Shown here: piece after piece, positions 45,912 through 54,109 of the stretch
How positions within the stretch are numbered: the first letter of the stretch is position 1
Layout of the letters: each line of letters starts with the position of its first letter
Source: Burkholderia arboris
GTDB taxonomy: Bacteria; Pseudomonadota; Gammaproteobacteria; Burkholderiales; Burkholderiaceae
DNA: 64,000 nucleotides
Reading direction: 5' to 3'
NCBI RefSeq assembly: GCF_902499125.1
Contig: NZ_CABVPX010000033.1
Span: 29,978-93,977 of the forward strand
Program-made: the position numbers and the translations under genes
Notes under the pieces: model-generated
Database searches by the model: none
The model's input: the letters and a program-made list of their open reading frames with translations, nothing else
What the model was told of the DNA's origin: nothing

Positions 45912-47588
45912 ATGAACGATACGCCGTCGAGGCTACCGCTCAATCGCATCACGCTCGTCCTCCTGCTCGTCGCGCTCGCGATCGTCTGGTTCGCGCCGCT
46001 CGGGCTGCGCCACCTGATCCCGAGCGACGAAGGCCGCTACGCGGAAATGGCGCGTGAGATGTTCGTCACCGGCGACTGGATCACGCCGCGCTACAACGGC
46101 TACAAGTACTTCGAGAAGCCGCCGCTGCAGACCTGGCTGAATGCGCTCACGTTCGCGTGGTTCGGCATCGGCGAATGGCAGGCGCGCCTCTACACGGCCG
46201 TCGCGAGCTTCGCCGGCGTGCTGCTCGTCGGCTACACCGGCGCGCGCCTGTTCAATCCGCTGTCGGGCTTCCTCGCGGCCGTCGTGCTCGCGAGCTCGCC
46301 GTACTGGAACCTGATGGGGCACTTCAACGCGCTCGACATGGGGCTCGCGTTCTGGATGGCGCTGTCGCTCTGCTCGCTGCTGCTCGCGCAGCGGCCCGGG
46401 CTGCGCCCGGCCGCGACGCGCGGCTGGATGTGGGCGTGCTGGGCCGCGATGGCGTTCGCGGTGCTGTCCAAGGGCCTCGTCGGCCTGATCCTGCCCGGCG
46501 CCGTGCTCGTGCTCTATACGCTGATCGCGCGCGACTGGGCGCTGTGGAAGCGCCTGTACCTGGTGAGCGGCCTCGTGATCTTCTTCGCGATCGTCACGCC
46601 GTGGTTCGTGCTCGTCCAGCAGCGCAACCCCGAATTCTTCAACTTCTTCTTCATCGTCCAGCAGTTCCGCCGGTACCTGACCCCGGAACAGAACCGCCCG
46701 GGCCCGCTGTACTACTTCGTGCCGGTGCTGCTGGTCGGCTTCCTGCCGTGGCTGTCGGTCGCGTGGCAGAGCATCCGCCACGCGCTGCGGATGCCGCGCC
46801 AGCCGAACGGCTTCTCGCCGATGCTCGTGCTGCTGATCTGGAGCGCATTCATCTTCCTGTTCTTCAGCACGTCGCATTCGAAGCTGATCTCGTACGTGCT
46901 GCCGGTCGCGCCGGCGCTCGCGCTGATCATCGGCGCGTACCTGCCGCTGATGTCGGCCGACCGGTTCCGCCGCCACCTGCTCGGCTACCTCGTGTTCTTC
47001 GTCGCCGCGGCGTTCGGGATCATCTTCCTCGCGTACCTGGGCGATGCCCGCACGCCGAACGCGCTGTACCGCGCGTTCCAGATGTGGCTGTACGCGGGCC
47101 TCGCGGTCTCGGCCGCGCTGACGCTCGCAGCCGCGTGGCTGAACCGCCGCACCGGCGTGGCCGCCGCGATCGCCGCGTTCGGCGCCGCGTGGCTCGCGTT
47201 CGGCACGATCGGCGGCACCGGGCACGACGAGTTCGGCCGCTACAGCTCGGGCGCGCTGCTCGCGCCTGCCGTGCGCGCCGAACTGGCGAAACTGCCGTCC
47301 GACACGCCGTTCTACTCGATCGAGATGCTCGACCACACGTTCCCGTTCTATATGGGCCACACGACGATCATGGTCCAGCGCCAGGACGAGCTCGCGTTCG
47401 GGATCTCGATGGAGCCGAACAAGTGGATTCCGACCGTCGGCGAATGGATCACGCGCTGGAAGCAGGAAACCCATGCGCTCGCGATCATGCCGCCCGGCCA
47501 GTACGACGCGCTGGTCAAGGAAGGCGTGCCGATGCGCGTGATCGCGCGCGACAACCGCCGCGTGATCGTCGAGAAACCGCAATCGTAA
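45912..47588 (+). CDS. arnT: undecaprenyl phosphate-Ara4N transferase ArnT
   Basis: Inner-membrane GT-C enzyme of 558 residues that moves 4-amino-4-deoxy-L-arabinose from undecaprenyl phosphate onto lipid A. About 12 hydrophobic segments. The first periplasmic loop carries the catalytic acidic motif SDEGRYAEMAREM followed by NGYKYFEKPPLQTW. First gene of the arn operon. In B. cenocepacia this pathway is reported as essential and causes intrinsic polymyxin resistance. Confidence 0.95.
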   Translation: MNDTPSRLPLNRITLVLLLVALAIVWFAPLGLRHLIPSDEGRYAEMAREMFVTGDWITPRYNGYKYFEKPPLQTWLNALTFAWFGIGEWQARLYTAVASFAGVLLVGYTGARLFNPLSGFLAAVVLASSPYWNLMGHFNALDMGLAFWMALSLCSLLLAQRPGLRPAATRGWMWACWAAMAFAVLSKGLVGLILPGAVLVLYTLIARDWALWKRLYLVSGLVIFFAIVTPWFVLVQQRNPEFFNFFFIVQQFRRYLTPEQNRPGPLYYFVPVLLVGFLPWLSVAWQSIRHALRMPRQPNGFSPMLVLLIWSAFIFLFFSTSHSKLISYVLPVAPALALIIGAYLPLMSADRFRRHLLGYLVFFVAAAFGIIFLAYLGDARTPNALYRAFQMWLYAGLAVSAALTLAAAWLNRRTGVAAAIAAFGAAWLAFGTIGGTGHDEFGRYSSGALLAPAVRAELAKLPSDTPFYSIEMLDHTFPFYMGHTTIMVQRQDELAFGISMEPNKWIPTVGEWITRWKQETHALAIMPPGQYDALVKEGVPMRVIARDNRRVIVEKPQS

Positions 47589-47601
47589 GGACGCCCATCG
47601 C

Positions 47602-47973
47602 ATGAATCCCGTTTCACTCGTCTGCATCGTCACCGGCGTGATGCTCAACGCCGTCGCGCAACTTCTGCTGAAAGCCGGCGTCAACGCCGTTGGGCACTTC
47701 GAATTCAGCCGTGCGAACATCCTCCCGGTCGGCCTGAAGATCGCGACCCAGCTGCCGATCATCGGCGGCCTCGGCTGCTACGTGCTGAGCGTCGTCGTCT
47801 GGATTCTCGGGTTGTCGCGGGTCGACGTGTCGATCGCGTACCCGATGCTGTCGCTCGGCTACGTCGTCAACGCGTTCGCGGCCTGGTACCTGTTCGGCGA
47901 GGTGCTGTCGGTCCAGCGGCTCATCGGCATCGGCATCATCCTGATCGGCGTGCTCGTGCTCGCGCGCAGCTGA
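47602..47973 (+). CDS. small multidrug resistance-type membrane protein, ArnE/ArnF-like
   Basis: A 123-residue protein with four hydrophobic segments of the SMR/EamA fold (MNPVSLVCIVTGVMLNAVAQLLLKAG, VSVVVWILGLSRVDVSIAYPMLSLGYVVN). In enterobacteria, ArnE and ArnF together flip Und-P-Ara4N. Only one such gene is present here, between arnT and arnB, so a homodimeric flippase is the simplest inference. The start is ATG 47602, 13 bp after arnT. Confidence 0.8.
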   Translation: MNPVSLVCIVTGVMLNAVAQLLLKAGVNAVGHFEFSRANILPVGLKIATQLPIIGGLGCYVLSVVVWILGLSRVDVSIAYPMLSLGYVVNAFAAWYLFGEVLSVQRLIGIGIILIGVLVLARS

Positions 47974-48049
47974 GCACGCCCCGCGGCGTTAAGCGTCCGC
48001 CTACAAAAAATCACGGTACGAATCCGCCAACCGGTGTTTAATGCCGGTT

Positions 48050-48074
48050 TCGGGCGGGATCGCCCGACCCTTTT
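48050..48074 (+). terminator. possible attenuator or weak terminator between arnE-like gene and arnB
   Basis: TCGGGCG/CGCCCGA with loop GGAT is followed by CCCTTTTATT. The hairpin could partly terminate the transcript before arnB. A -10-like TTTAAT at 48036-48041 lies upstream, so arnB may have its own start. Confidence 0.45.
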
Positions 48075-48103
48075 ATTACACGCCATTACAGGCCAACGCG
48101 TTC

Positions 48104-49255
48104 ATGAGCCAGACAACCGCTCCGTTTCTGCCGTTCACCCGACCGGAAATCGACGAGGAAACCATCCAGGGCGTCGTCGACGTGCTGCGCTCGGGCTGGA
48201 TCACCACCGGCCCGCAGAGCCAGAAGTTTGAAGCAGCGCTGTCCGAGTACTGCGGCGGCCGTCCGGTCCGCGTGTTCAATTCGGGCACCTGCACGCTCGA
48301 GATCGGCCTGCGCATCGCGGGCGTCGGCGCCGGCGACGAGGTGATCACGACGCCGGCGTCGTGGGTCTCGACCAGCAACGTGATCATCGAAACGGGCGCG
48401 ACGCCCGTGTTCGCCGACATCGATCCCGTCACGCGCAACATCGATCTCGACAAGCTCGAGCAGGCGATCACGCCGCGCACGAAGGCGATCATCCCGGTGT
48501 TCCTGTCCGGCCTGCCGGTCGACATGGACCGCCTGTACGCGATCGCGCGCGCGCACAAGCTGCGCGTGATCGAAGACGCCGCGCAAGCGTTCGGCTCGAC
48601 ATGGAACGGCAAGCGCATCGGCGCGATCGGCGACATCGTGTCGTTCAGCTTCCACGCGAACAAGAACCTGACGACGATCGAAGGCGGCGCGCTCGTGCTG
48701 AACAACGAGGACGAGGCAACGCTCGCGCAGAAGTACCGGCTGCAAGGCATCACGCGCACCGGCTTCGACGGGATGGACTGCGACGTGCTCGGCGGCAAGT
48801 ACAACCTGACCGACGTCGCCGCCCGCGTCGGCCTCGGCCAGTTGCCGCACATCGACCGCTTCACCGCACAGCGCCGCGTGCTCGCCCGCGCGTATTTCGA
48901 CGCGTTCGACGGCAGCGCGGCCGTGAAGCTCGGCGTCGGCCTGCCGGTTGCCGATTTCGAGAACAGTAACTGGCACATGTTCCTGATCACGCTGCCGCTC
49001 GAGCGGCTGACGATCACGCGCGCCGAATTCATGGCGCAGCTCAAGGAACGCGGCATCGGCACGGGCATCCACTACCCGGCGATCCATCTTTTCACGCTGT
49101 ACCGTGCGCGCGGCTTCAAGGAGGGCATGTTCCCCCACGCCGAACGGTACGGCGCGTCGACCGTCACGCTGCCGCTGTTCACGCAGATGACGGAAGACGA
49201 CGTGCGTCGCGTGGTCGACGCCATCAATCAGATTTGCGAACAATACGGAAAATAA
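48104..49255 (+). CDS. arnB: UDP-Ara4N aminotransferase ArnB
   Basis: PLP-dependent aminotransferase of the DegT/DnrJ/EryC1 family, 383 residues, converting UDP-Ara4-keto to UDP-Ara4N. The internal aldimine Lys is in SFHANKNLTTIEGG, and GNSGTxAL-type FNSGTCTLEIGLRIAG binds the phosphate. The ATG at 48104 starts MSQTTAPFLPFTRPEIDEETIQG; the upstream in-frame ATG at 48041 lies within the leader hairpin and is unlikely. Confidence 0.94.
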   Translation: MSQTTAPFLPFTRPEIDEETIQGVVDVLRSGWITTGPQSQKFEAALSEYCGGRPVRVFNSGTCTLEIGLRIAGVGAGDEVITTPASWVSTSNVIIETGATPVFADIDPVTRNIDLDKLEQAITPRTKAIIPVFLSGLPVDMDRLYAIARAHKLRVIEDAAQAFGSTWNGKRIGAIGDIVSFSFHANKNLTTIEGGALVLNNEDEATLAQKYRLQGITRTGFDGMDCDVLGGKYNLTDVAARVGLGQLPHIDRFTAQRRVLARAYFDAFDGSAAVKLGVGLPVADFENSNWHMFLITLPLERLTITRAEFMAQLKERGIGTGIHYPAIHLFTLYRARGFKEGMFPHAERYGASTVTLPLFTQMTEDDVRRVVDAINQICEQYGK

Positions 49256-49261
49256 GCGTAC

Positions 49262-50299
49262 ATGAGTCACCTTGAAGCACGCGCCGGGCATCCGGGCGCC
49301 GGGCACCTGGACGCCGGCCGGCCCGAAGTATCGGTCATCATCCCCGTGTACAACGAGGAAGACGGCCTCGCCGCGCTGTTCGCGCGGCTGTATCCGGCGC
49401 TCGACGCACTCGACACGTCATACGAAGTGATCCTGATCAACGACGGCAGCCGCGACCGCTCGGCCGCCATGCTCGCCGATCAGTTCCACGTACGGCCCGA
49501 CACGACGCGCATCGTGCTGCTCAACGGCAACTACGGCCAGCACATGGCCATCCTCGCGGGCTTCGCGCAGTCGCGCGGCGAGATCGTCATCACGCTCGAC
49601 GCCGACCTGCAGAACCCGCCCGAGGAAATCGGCAAACTGATCACGAAGATGCGCGAGGGCTACGACTACGTCGGCTCGATCCGCAAGCAGCGCCAGGACA
49701 GCCTGTGGCGGCGCAAGGCGTCGCAGATGATGAACCGGCTGCGCGAGCGCATCACGCGCATCAAGATGACCGACCAGGGCTGCATGCTGCGCGCATACAG
49801 CCGCCGCATCATCGACACGATCAACGTGTGCGGCGAAGTCAACACGTTCATCCCCGCACTTGCGTACACGTTCGCGCAGAAGCCGACCGAAATCGAGGTC
49901 GCGCACGAGGAACGCTTCGCGGGCGAATCGAAGTATTCGCTGTACAGCCTGATCCGGCTGAACTTCGACCTCGTGACCGGCTTCTCGGTCGTGCCGCTGC
50001 AGTGGCTGTCGTTCATCGGCGTGATCCTGTCGCTCGGCTCCGCCGCGCTGTTCGTGCTGCTGCTGGTGCGCCGCTTCATCGTCGGCGCGGAAGTGCAAGG
50101 CGTGTTCACGCTGTTCGCGATCACGTTCTTCCTGCTCGGCGTGATCATCTTCGCGCTCGGCCTGCTCGGCGAGTACGTCGGCCGCATCTACCAGCAGGTG
50201 CGCGCCCGTCCGCGCTACCTGATCCAGGCCGTGCTCGAACAGCACGACGGCGTGCCGGCGGTTCCGGCCGCCGCGAAGCACCCGGGAGCCGCGCAATGA
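49262..50299 (+). CDS. arnC: undecaprenyl-phosphate Ara4FN transferase ArnC
   Basis: GT2-family inner-membrane enzyme of 345 residues that attaches formyl-Ara4N to undecaprenyl phosphate. SVIIPVYNEEDGL and ITLDADLQNPPEEIGKL (DxD) form the active site, and two transmembrane segments close the C-terminus. Its last four bases ATGA overlap the next start. Confidence 0.95.
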   Translation: MSHLEARAGHPGAGHLDAGRPEVSVIIPVYNEEDGLAALFARLYPALDALDTSYEVILINDGSRDRSAAMLADQFHVRPDTTRIVLLNGNYGQHMAILAGFAQSRGEIVITLDADLQNPPEEIGKLITKMREGYDYVGSIRKQRQDSLWRRKASQMMNRLRERITRIKMTDQGCMLRAYSRRIIDTINVCGEVNTFIPALAYTFAQKPTEIEVAHEERFAGESKYSLYSLIRLNFDLVTGFSVVPLQWLSFIGVILSLGSAALFVLLLVRRFIVGAEVQGVFTLFAITFFLLGVIIFALGLLGEYVGRIYQQVRARPRYLIQAVLEQHDGVPAVPAAAKHPGAAQ

Positions 50300-51243
50300 A
50301 GCCGCGCGCGGTCGTCTTCGCGTATCACAACGTCGGCGTGCGGTGCCTGCAGGTGCTGCTCGCACGCGGCGTCGACGTCGCGCTCGTCGTCACGCACGAG
50401 GACAACCCGAACGAGAACATCTGGTTCGGCAGCGTTGCGTCCGTCGCGGCCGAGCACGGCATTCCGGTGCTCACGCCGGCCGATCCCGCTGATCCGGCAC
50501 TGCGCCGCGCGGTGTCGGATGCGCAGCCCGATTTCATCTTCTCGTTCTACTACCGTCACATGCTGCCGGTGGACCTGCTCGCGATCGCGCCGCGCGGCGC
50601 GTACAACATGCACGGTTCGCTGCTGCCGAAATACCGGGGTCGGGTACCGACCAACTGGGCCGTGCTGAACGGCGAGACCGAAACCGGCGCGACGCTGCAC
50701 GAGATGGCCGCAAAGCCCGACGCGGGCGCGATCGTCGGCCAGACCGCGGTGCCGATCCTGCCGGACGACACGGCCACGCAGGTGTTCGACAAGGTCACGG
50801 TAGCCGCCGAGCAGACGCTCTGGCGCGCGCTGCCCGCGTTGCTCGCGGGCGAGGCGCCGCATCTGCCGAACGATCTGTCGACCGGCAGCTACTACGGCGG
50901 GCGCAAGCCCGAAGACGGCCGCGTCGACTGGTCGAAGCCGGCCGCGCAGGTCTACAACCTGGTGCGCGCGGTCGCGCCCCCGTATCCGGGCGCGTTCACC
51001 GACGTCGACGGCGCGCGCTTCGTGATCGCGCGCGCGCGCCTCGCGGCGCCCGGCAGCGCGGCGGCGGCGGCCGCGGCGGATTTGCCGCCCGGCCTGCACG
51101 TAAGCGATAATGCGCTATTCGGCGTCTGCGGCGACAGCCGCGCCCTATCCATTCTCGAGCTGTGGCAGCAGCGCGACGGCAGCGAAACCGTCGTGACGCC
51201 CGCGGAATTCGCGCAGTTCATTCATTCTTCCCGTCATTCATGA
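50296..51243 (+). CDS. UDP-Ara4N formyltransferase (ArnA N-terminal function as separate gene)
   Basis: A 315-residue formyltransferase of the Fmt fold that formylates UDP-Ara4N with formyl-tetrahydrofolate. NMHGSLLPKYRGRVPTNWAVLNGETETGATLHEM carries the catalytic Asn/His (HGSLLPKYRG), with the Asp in the KPDAGAIVGQ segment. In E. coli this activity is the N-terminal half of ArnA, fused to the decarboxylase; here it is separate. Both neighbours overlap by ATGA. Confidence 0.92.
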   Translation: MKPRAVVFAYHNVGVRCLQVLLARGVDVALVVTHEDNPNENIWFGSVASVAAEHGIPVLTPADPADPALRRAVSDAQPDFIFSFYYRHMLPVDLLAIAPRGAYNMHGSLLPKYRGRVPTNWAVLNGETETGATLHEMAAKPDAGAIVGQTAVPILPDDTATQVFDKVTVAAEQTLWRALPALLAGEAPHLPNDLSTGSYYGGRKPEDGRVDWSKPAAQVYNLVRAVAPPYPGAFTDVDGARFVIARARLAAPGSAAAAAAADLPPGLHVSDNALFGVCGDSRALSILELWQQRDGSETVVTPAEFAQFIHSSRHS

Positions 51244-52295
51244 AAGCAAAAAAAGTCCTGATCCTGGGTGTGAACGGCTTCATCGGCCATCACCTGTCGA
51301 AGCGCATTCTTGAAACCACCGATTGGGAAGTGTTCGGCATGGACATGCAGACCGATCGGCTTGGCGACCTCGTCAACCACGAGCGGATGCATTTCTTCGA
51401 AGGCGACATCACGATCAACAAGGAGTGGGTCGAGTATCACGTGAAGAAGTGCGACGTGATCCTGCCGCTCGTCGCGATCGCGACGCCCGCCACCTACGTC
51501 CAGCAGCCGCTGCGCGTGTTCGAACTCGACTTCGAGGCGAACCTGCCGATCGTGCGTTCGGCCGTCAAGTACGGCAAGCACCTCGTGTTCCCGTCGACCT
51601 CCGAGGTCTACGGCATGTGCTCGGACGAGCAGTTCGATCCGGACGCATCGGCCCTCACCTACGGCCCGATCAACAAGCCGCGCTGGATCTACGCGTGCTC
51701 GAAGCAGCTGATGGACCGCGTGATCTGGGGTTACGGGATGGAAGGCCTGAACTTCACGCTGTTCCGTCCGTTCAACTGGATCGGCCCGGGCCTCGACTCG
51801 ATCTACACGCCGAAGGAAGGCAGCTCGCGCGTGGTCACGCAGTTCCTCGGCCACATCGTGCGCGGCGAGAACATCAGCCTCGTCGACGGTGGCTCGCAGA
51901 AGCGCGCGTTCACCGACATCGGCGACGGCATCAGCGCGCTGATGAAGATCATCGAGAACAAGGACGGCGTCGCGTCGGGCAAGATCTACAACATCGGGAA
52001 TCCGAAGAACAACTTCTCGGTTCGCGAACTCGCGCACAAGATGCTCGAACTGGCCGCGGAATACCCCGAGTACGCCGATTCGGCCAAGCAGGTGAAGCTC
52101 GTCGAAACGACGTCCGGCGCCTACTACGGCAACGGCTACCAGGACGTGCAGAACCGCGTGCCGAAGATCGACAACACGATGCAGGAGCTTGGCTGGGCGC
52201 CGCAGGCGACGTTCGACGACGCGCTGCGCAACATCTTCGAAGCGTACCGCGGCCACGTCGCCGACGCGCGCGCGCTCGTCGAACAGCAAGGCTGA
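51240..52295 (+). CDS. UDP-glucuronic acid oxidative decarboxylase (ArnA C-terminal function as separate gene)
   Basis: A 351-residue SDR-type enzyme converting UDP-GlcA to UDP-Ara4-keto. The Rossmann motif is LGVNGFIGHHL. The catalytic region has PSTSEVYGMCSD, TYGPINKPRWIYACSKQLMDRVI with the YxxxK pair, and FRPFNWIGPGLD. It corresponds to the C-terminal half of E. coli ArnA. The start overlaps the formyltransferase stop (ATGA). Confidence 0.94.
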   Translation: MKAKKVLILGVNGFIGHHLSKRILETTDWEVFGMDMQTDRLGDLVNHERMHFFEGDITINKEWVEYHVKKCDVILPLVAIATPATYVQQPLRVFELDFEANLPIVRSAVKYGKHLVFPSTSEVYGMCSDEQFDPDASALTYGPINKPRWIYACSKQLMDRVIWGYGMEGLNFTLFRPFNWIGPGLDSIYTPKEGSSRVVTQFLGHIVRGENISLVDGGSQKRAFTDIGDGISALMKIIENKDGVASGKIYNIGNPKNNFSVRELAHKMLELAAEYPEYADSAKQVKLVETTSGAYYGNGYQDVQNRVPKIDNTMQELGWAPQATFDDALRNIFEAYRGHVADARALVEQQG

Positions 52296-52308
52296 CCGGG
52301 ACGTTCGC

Positions 52309-53205
52309 TTGGCTCGTATCGTCCTCAAGATCGACGTCGACACGCTGCGCGGCACGCGCGAAGGCGTGCCGAACCTCGCGCGCATCTTCGACCGCTTCAG
52401 TGCGCGCGCGACCTTCCTCTTCAGCCTCGGGCCCGATCACACGGGCTGGGCGCTGCGGCGCGTGTTCCGCCCGGGCTTCCTGAAGAAGGTGTCGCGCACG
52501 TCGGTGGTCGAGCACTACGGCCTGAAGCAGCTGATGTACGGCGTGCTGCTGCCGGGCCCCGACATCGGCCGCCGTGCGATCGCCGACATGCGCGCGATTC
52601 ACGAAGCCGGCTTCGAATGCGGGATCCACACGTGGGATCACGTGTACTGGCAGGACAACGTCCGCGAGCGCGATCGCGACTGGACCGCGCGTGAAATGCA
52701 GAAGAGTCACGCGCGCTTCATCGAGATCTTCGGCGCGCCGCCCGTCACGCACGGCGCGGCCGGCTGGCAGATGAACGATGCCGCGTTCGAGCAGATCGAC
52801 GCATGGGGGATGCGCTATGCATCCGACGGGCGCGGCCATTCGCCGTACCTGCCCGTCGTCGGCGGCCGCACGCTGTCGCACGTGCAGATGCCGACCACGC
52901 TGCCGACGCTCGACGAAGTGCTCGGCATCGACGGCGTCGACACGCACAACGTCGCCGCACATATCCTCAAGTTCACCGAAACCAATCCGCACGACCAGGT
53001 GTTCACGCTGCATGCGGAACTGGAAGGCCAGAAGCTCGCGCCCGTGTTCGAGCAGCTGCTCGCCGGCTGGCGTGCGCAAGGCCACACGTTTGCGACGATG
53101 GGTGACTACCACGCGACGCTGGACCGCGACTCGCTGCCATCGTACCCTGTCACGTGGGGCGAAATCCCCGGCCGCTCCGGCGAACTGATCGTCCAGCCCG
53201 ACTGA
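52309..53205 (+). CDS. arnD: Ara4FN-Und-P deformylase ArnD
   Basis: Polysaccharide deacetylase-family protein of 298 residues that removes formyl from Und-P-Ara4FN before ArnT acts. LKIDVDTLRGTREGVP holds the N-terminal catalytic Asp, HTWDH is the metal-binding HxxxH-type segment, and the His in the THGAAGWQMN segment is late in the fold. The start is the TTG at 52309, preceded by GGGACG, since no ATG lies at the right place. Final gene of the arn operon. Confidence 0.9.
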   Translation: MARIVLKIDVDTLRGTREGVPNLARIFDRFSARATFLFSLGPDHTGWALRRVFRPGFLKKVSRTSVVEHYGLKQLMYGVLLPGPDIGRRAIADMRAIHEAGFECGIHTWDHVYWQDNVRERDRDWTAREMQKSHARFIEIFGAPPVTHGAAGWQMNDAAFEQIDAWGMRYASDGRGHSPYLPVVGGRTLSHVQMPTTLPTLDEVLGIDGVDTHNVAAHILKFTETNPHDQVFTLHAELEGQKLAPVFEQLLAGWRAQGHTFATMGDYHATLDRDSLPSYPVTWGEIPGRSGELIVQPD

Positions 53206-53270
53206 GTTCGCGCGAGCCGGCGTCGCCCGCAGCGCCGTTGCCACGCGCTGCCGCGACGCCCTGCCGCACC

Positions 53271-53292
53271 GCGCCGCCGTAGCGGCGCCTTT
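53271..53292 (+). terminator. weak hairpin after arnD
   Basis: GCGCCGC/GCGGCGC with a 4-base loop and CTTTCC downstream. It lies just before the bcp ribosome site and might end the arn transcript. Confidence 0.45.
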
Positions 53293-53313
53293 CCATAACA
53301 ACAGGAGAAACAC

Positions 53314-53775
53314 GTGTCTGTCGAAGTTGACCGTCAAGTTCCCGATTTCACCGCACCGGCCACGGGCGGCGACATTTCGCTGTCCGACCTGAAAGGCAAG
53401 AAGCTCGTCCTGTACTTCTATCCGAAGGACAACACGCCGGGCTGCACGACCGAAGGGCTGCAGTTCCGCGATCTCTATCCGAAGTTCAAGAAAGCCGGTG
53501 CGGAAGTCATCGGCGTATCGCGCGACAGCCTGCGCTCGCATGACAATTTCAAGGCAAAGCTCGAACTGCCGTTCCCGCTGATTTCCGATGCCGACGAAGC
53601 GCTGTGCGCGCTGTTCGATGTCATCAAGATGAAGAAAATGTATGGCAAGGAAGTGCGCGGAATCGAGCGCTCGACGTTCCTGATCGACGCCGACGGCGTG
53701 CTCCGTCAGGCATGGCGCGGCATCAAGGTGCCGGGTCACGTGGACGACGTGCTAAAGGCTGTACAAGCGCTTTGA
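53314..53775 (+). CDS. bcp: thioredoxin-dependent peroxiredoxin Bcp/PrxQ
   Basis: Reduces hydroperoxides with thioredoxin, 153 residues. The peroxidatic C44 is in FYPKDNTPGCTTE. The resolving Cys of E. coli Bcp at position 50 is missing; C98 (equivalent of E. coli C99) is the only other Cys. The start is GTG at 53314 with AGGAGAAAC before it. Confidence 0.95.
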   Translation: MSVEVDRQVPDFTAPATGGDISLSDLKGKKLVLYFYPKDNTPGCTTEGLQFRDLYPKFKKAGAEVIGVSRDSLRSHDNFKAKLELPFPLISDADEALCALFDVIKMKKMYGKEVRGIERSTFLIDADGVLRQAWRGIKVPGHVDDVLKAVQAL

Positions 53776-53794
53776 GGCGCGTTATATTGGGCCG

Positions 53795-53929
53795 CAATGA
53801 ATGCCAGTTCGCCCCATATTTCTCGTAGCTGCGCCGGTGCCCGTTGCGATGCTTCCCGGCACCTGACGCGCATCACGACGGTACCAGCCGAGCCGCATGT
53901 CCCTGTCGACGGGGCAGCGGCTTTTTTTA
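53795..53929 (+). ncRNA. candidate small RNA between bcp and phoH
   Basis: About 135 nt with its own promoter-like signal and a clear intrinsic terminator. -35 TGTACA (53760-53765) and -10 TATATT (53783-53788) are spaced by 17 bp. GGTGCC/GGCACC may form an internal hairpin. The terminator stem AGCCGC/GCGGCT with an inner CCC/GGG is followed by T7. No open frame with a ribosome site is present. The 180-bp stretch after it to phoH shows no further gene. I do not recognise the RNA family. Confidence 0.5.
53891..53929 (+). terminator. Rho-independent terminator in the bcp-phoH spacer
   Basis: AGCCGC, CCC, loop, GGG, GCGGCT followed by TTTTTTT on the plus strand. It is 115 bp past the bcp stop, too far to be only a bcp terminator if the candidate promoter at 53760-53788 is real. 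Confidence 0.85.
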
Positions 53930-54109
53930 TGGATTGCGCGCCGGCCCTCCCGGTCCGGCCCTAACCGCATCGAGGAGCTGATCGACACTTAGGCGAACCG
54001 GCTAGACGAACTTCCTGTGCGCCACCGCGCGCAAACTGCATGCGTCTACGTCACGCAGGATGCGATCAGCGGCGCACGCCATGCGACACGATTCCTCCCG
54101 AGGGACACC

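Noticed and set aside
53795..53929. 6S RNA in the bcp-phoH spacer
   Set aside because: The stretch is shorter than 6S and does not show the closing stem and large central bubble, so I only call it an unnamed candidate RNA.
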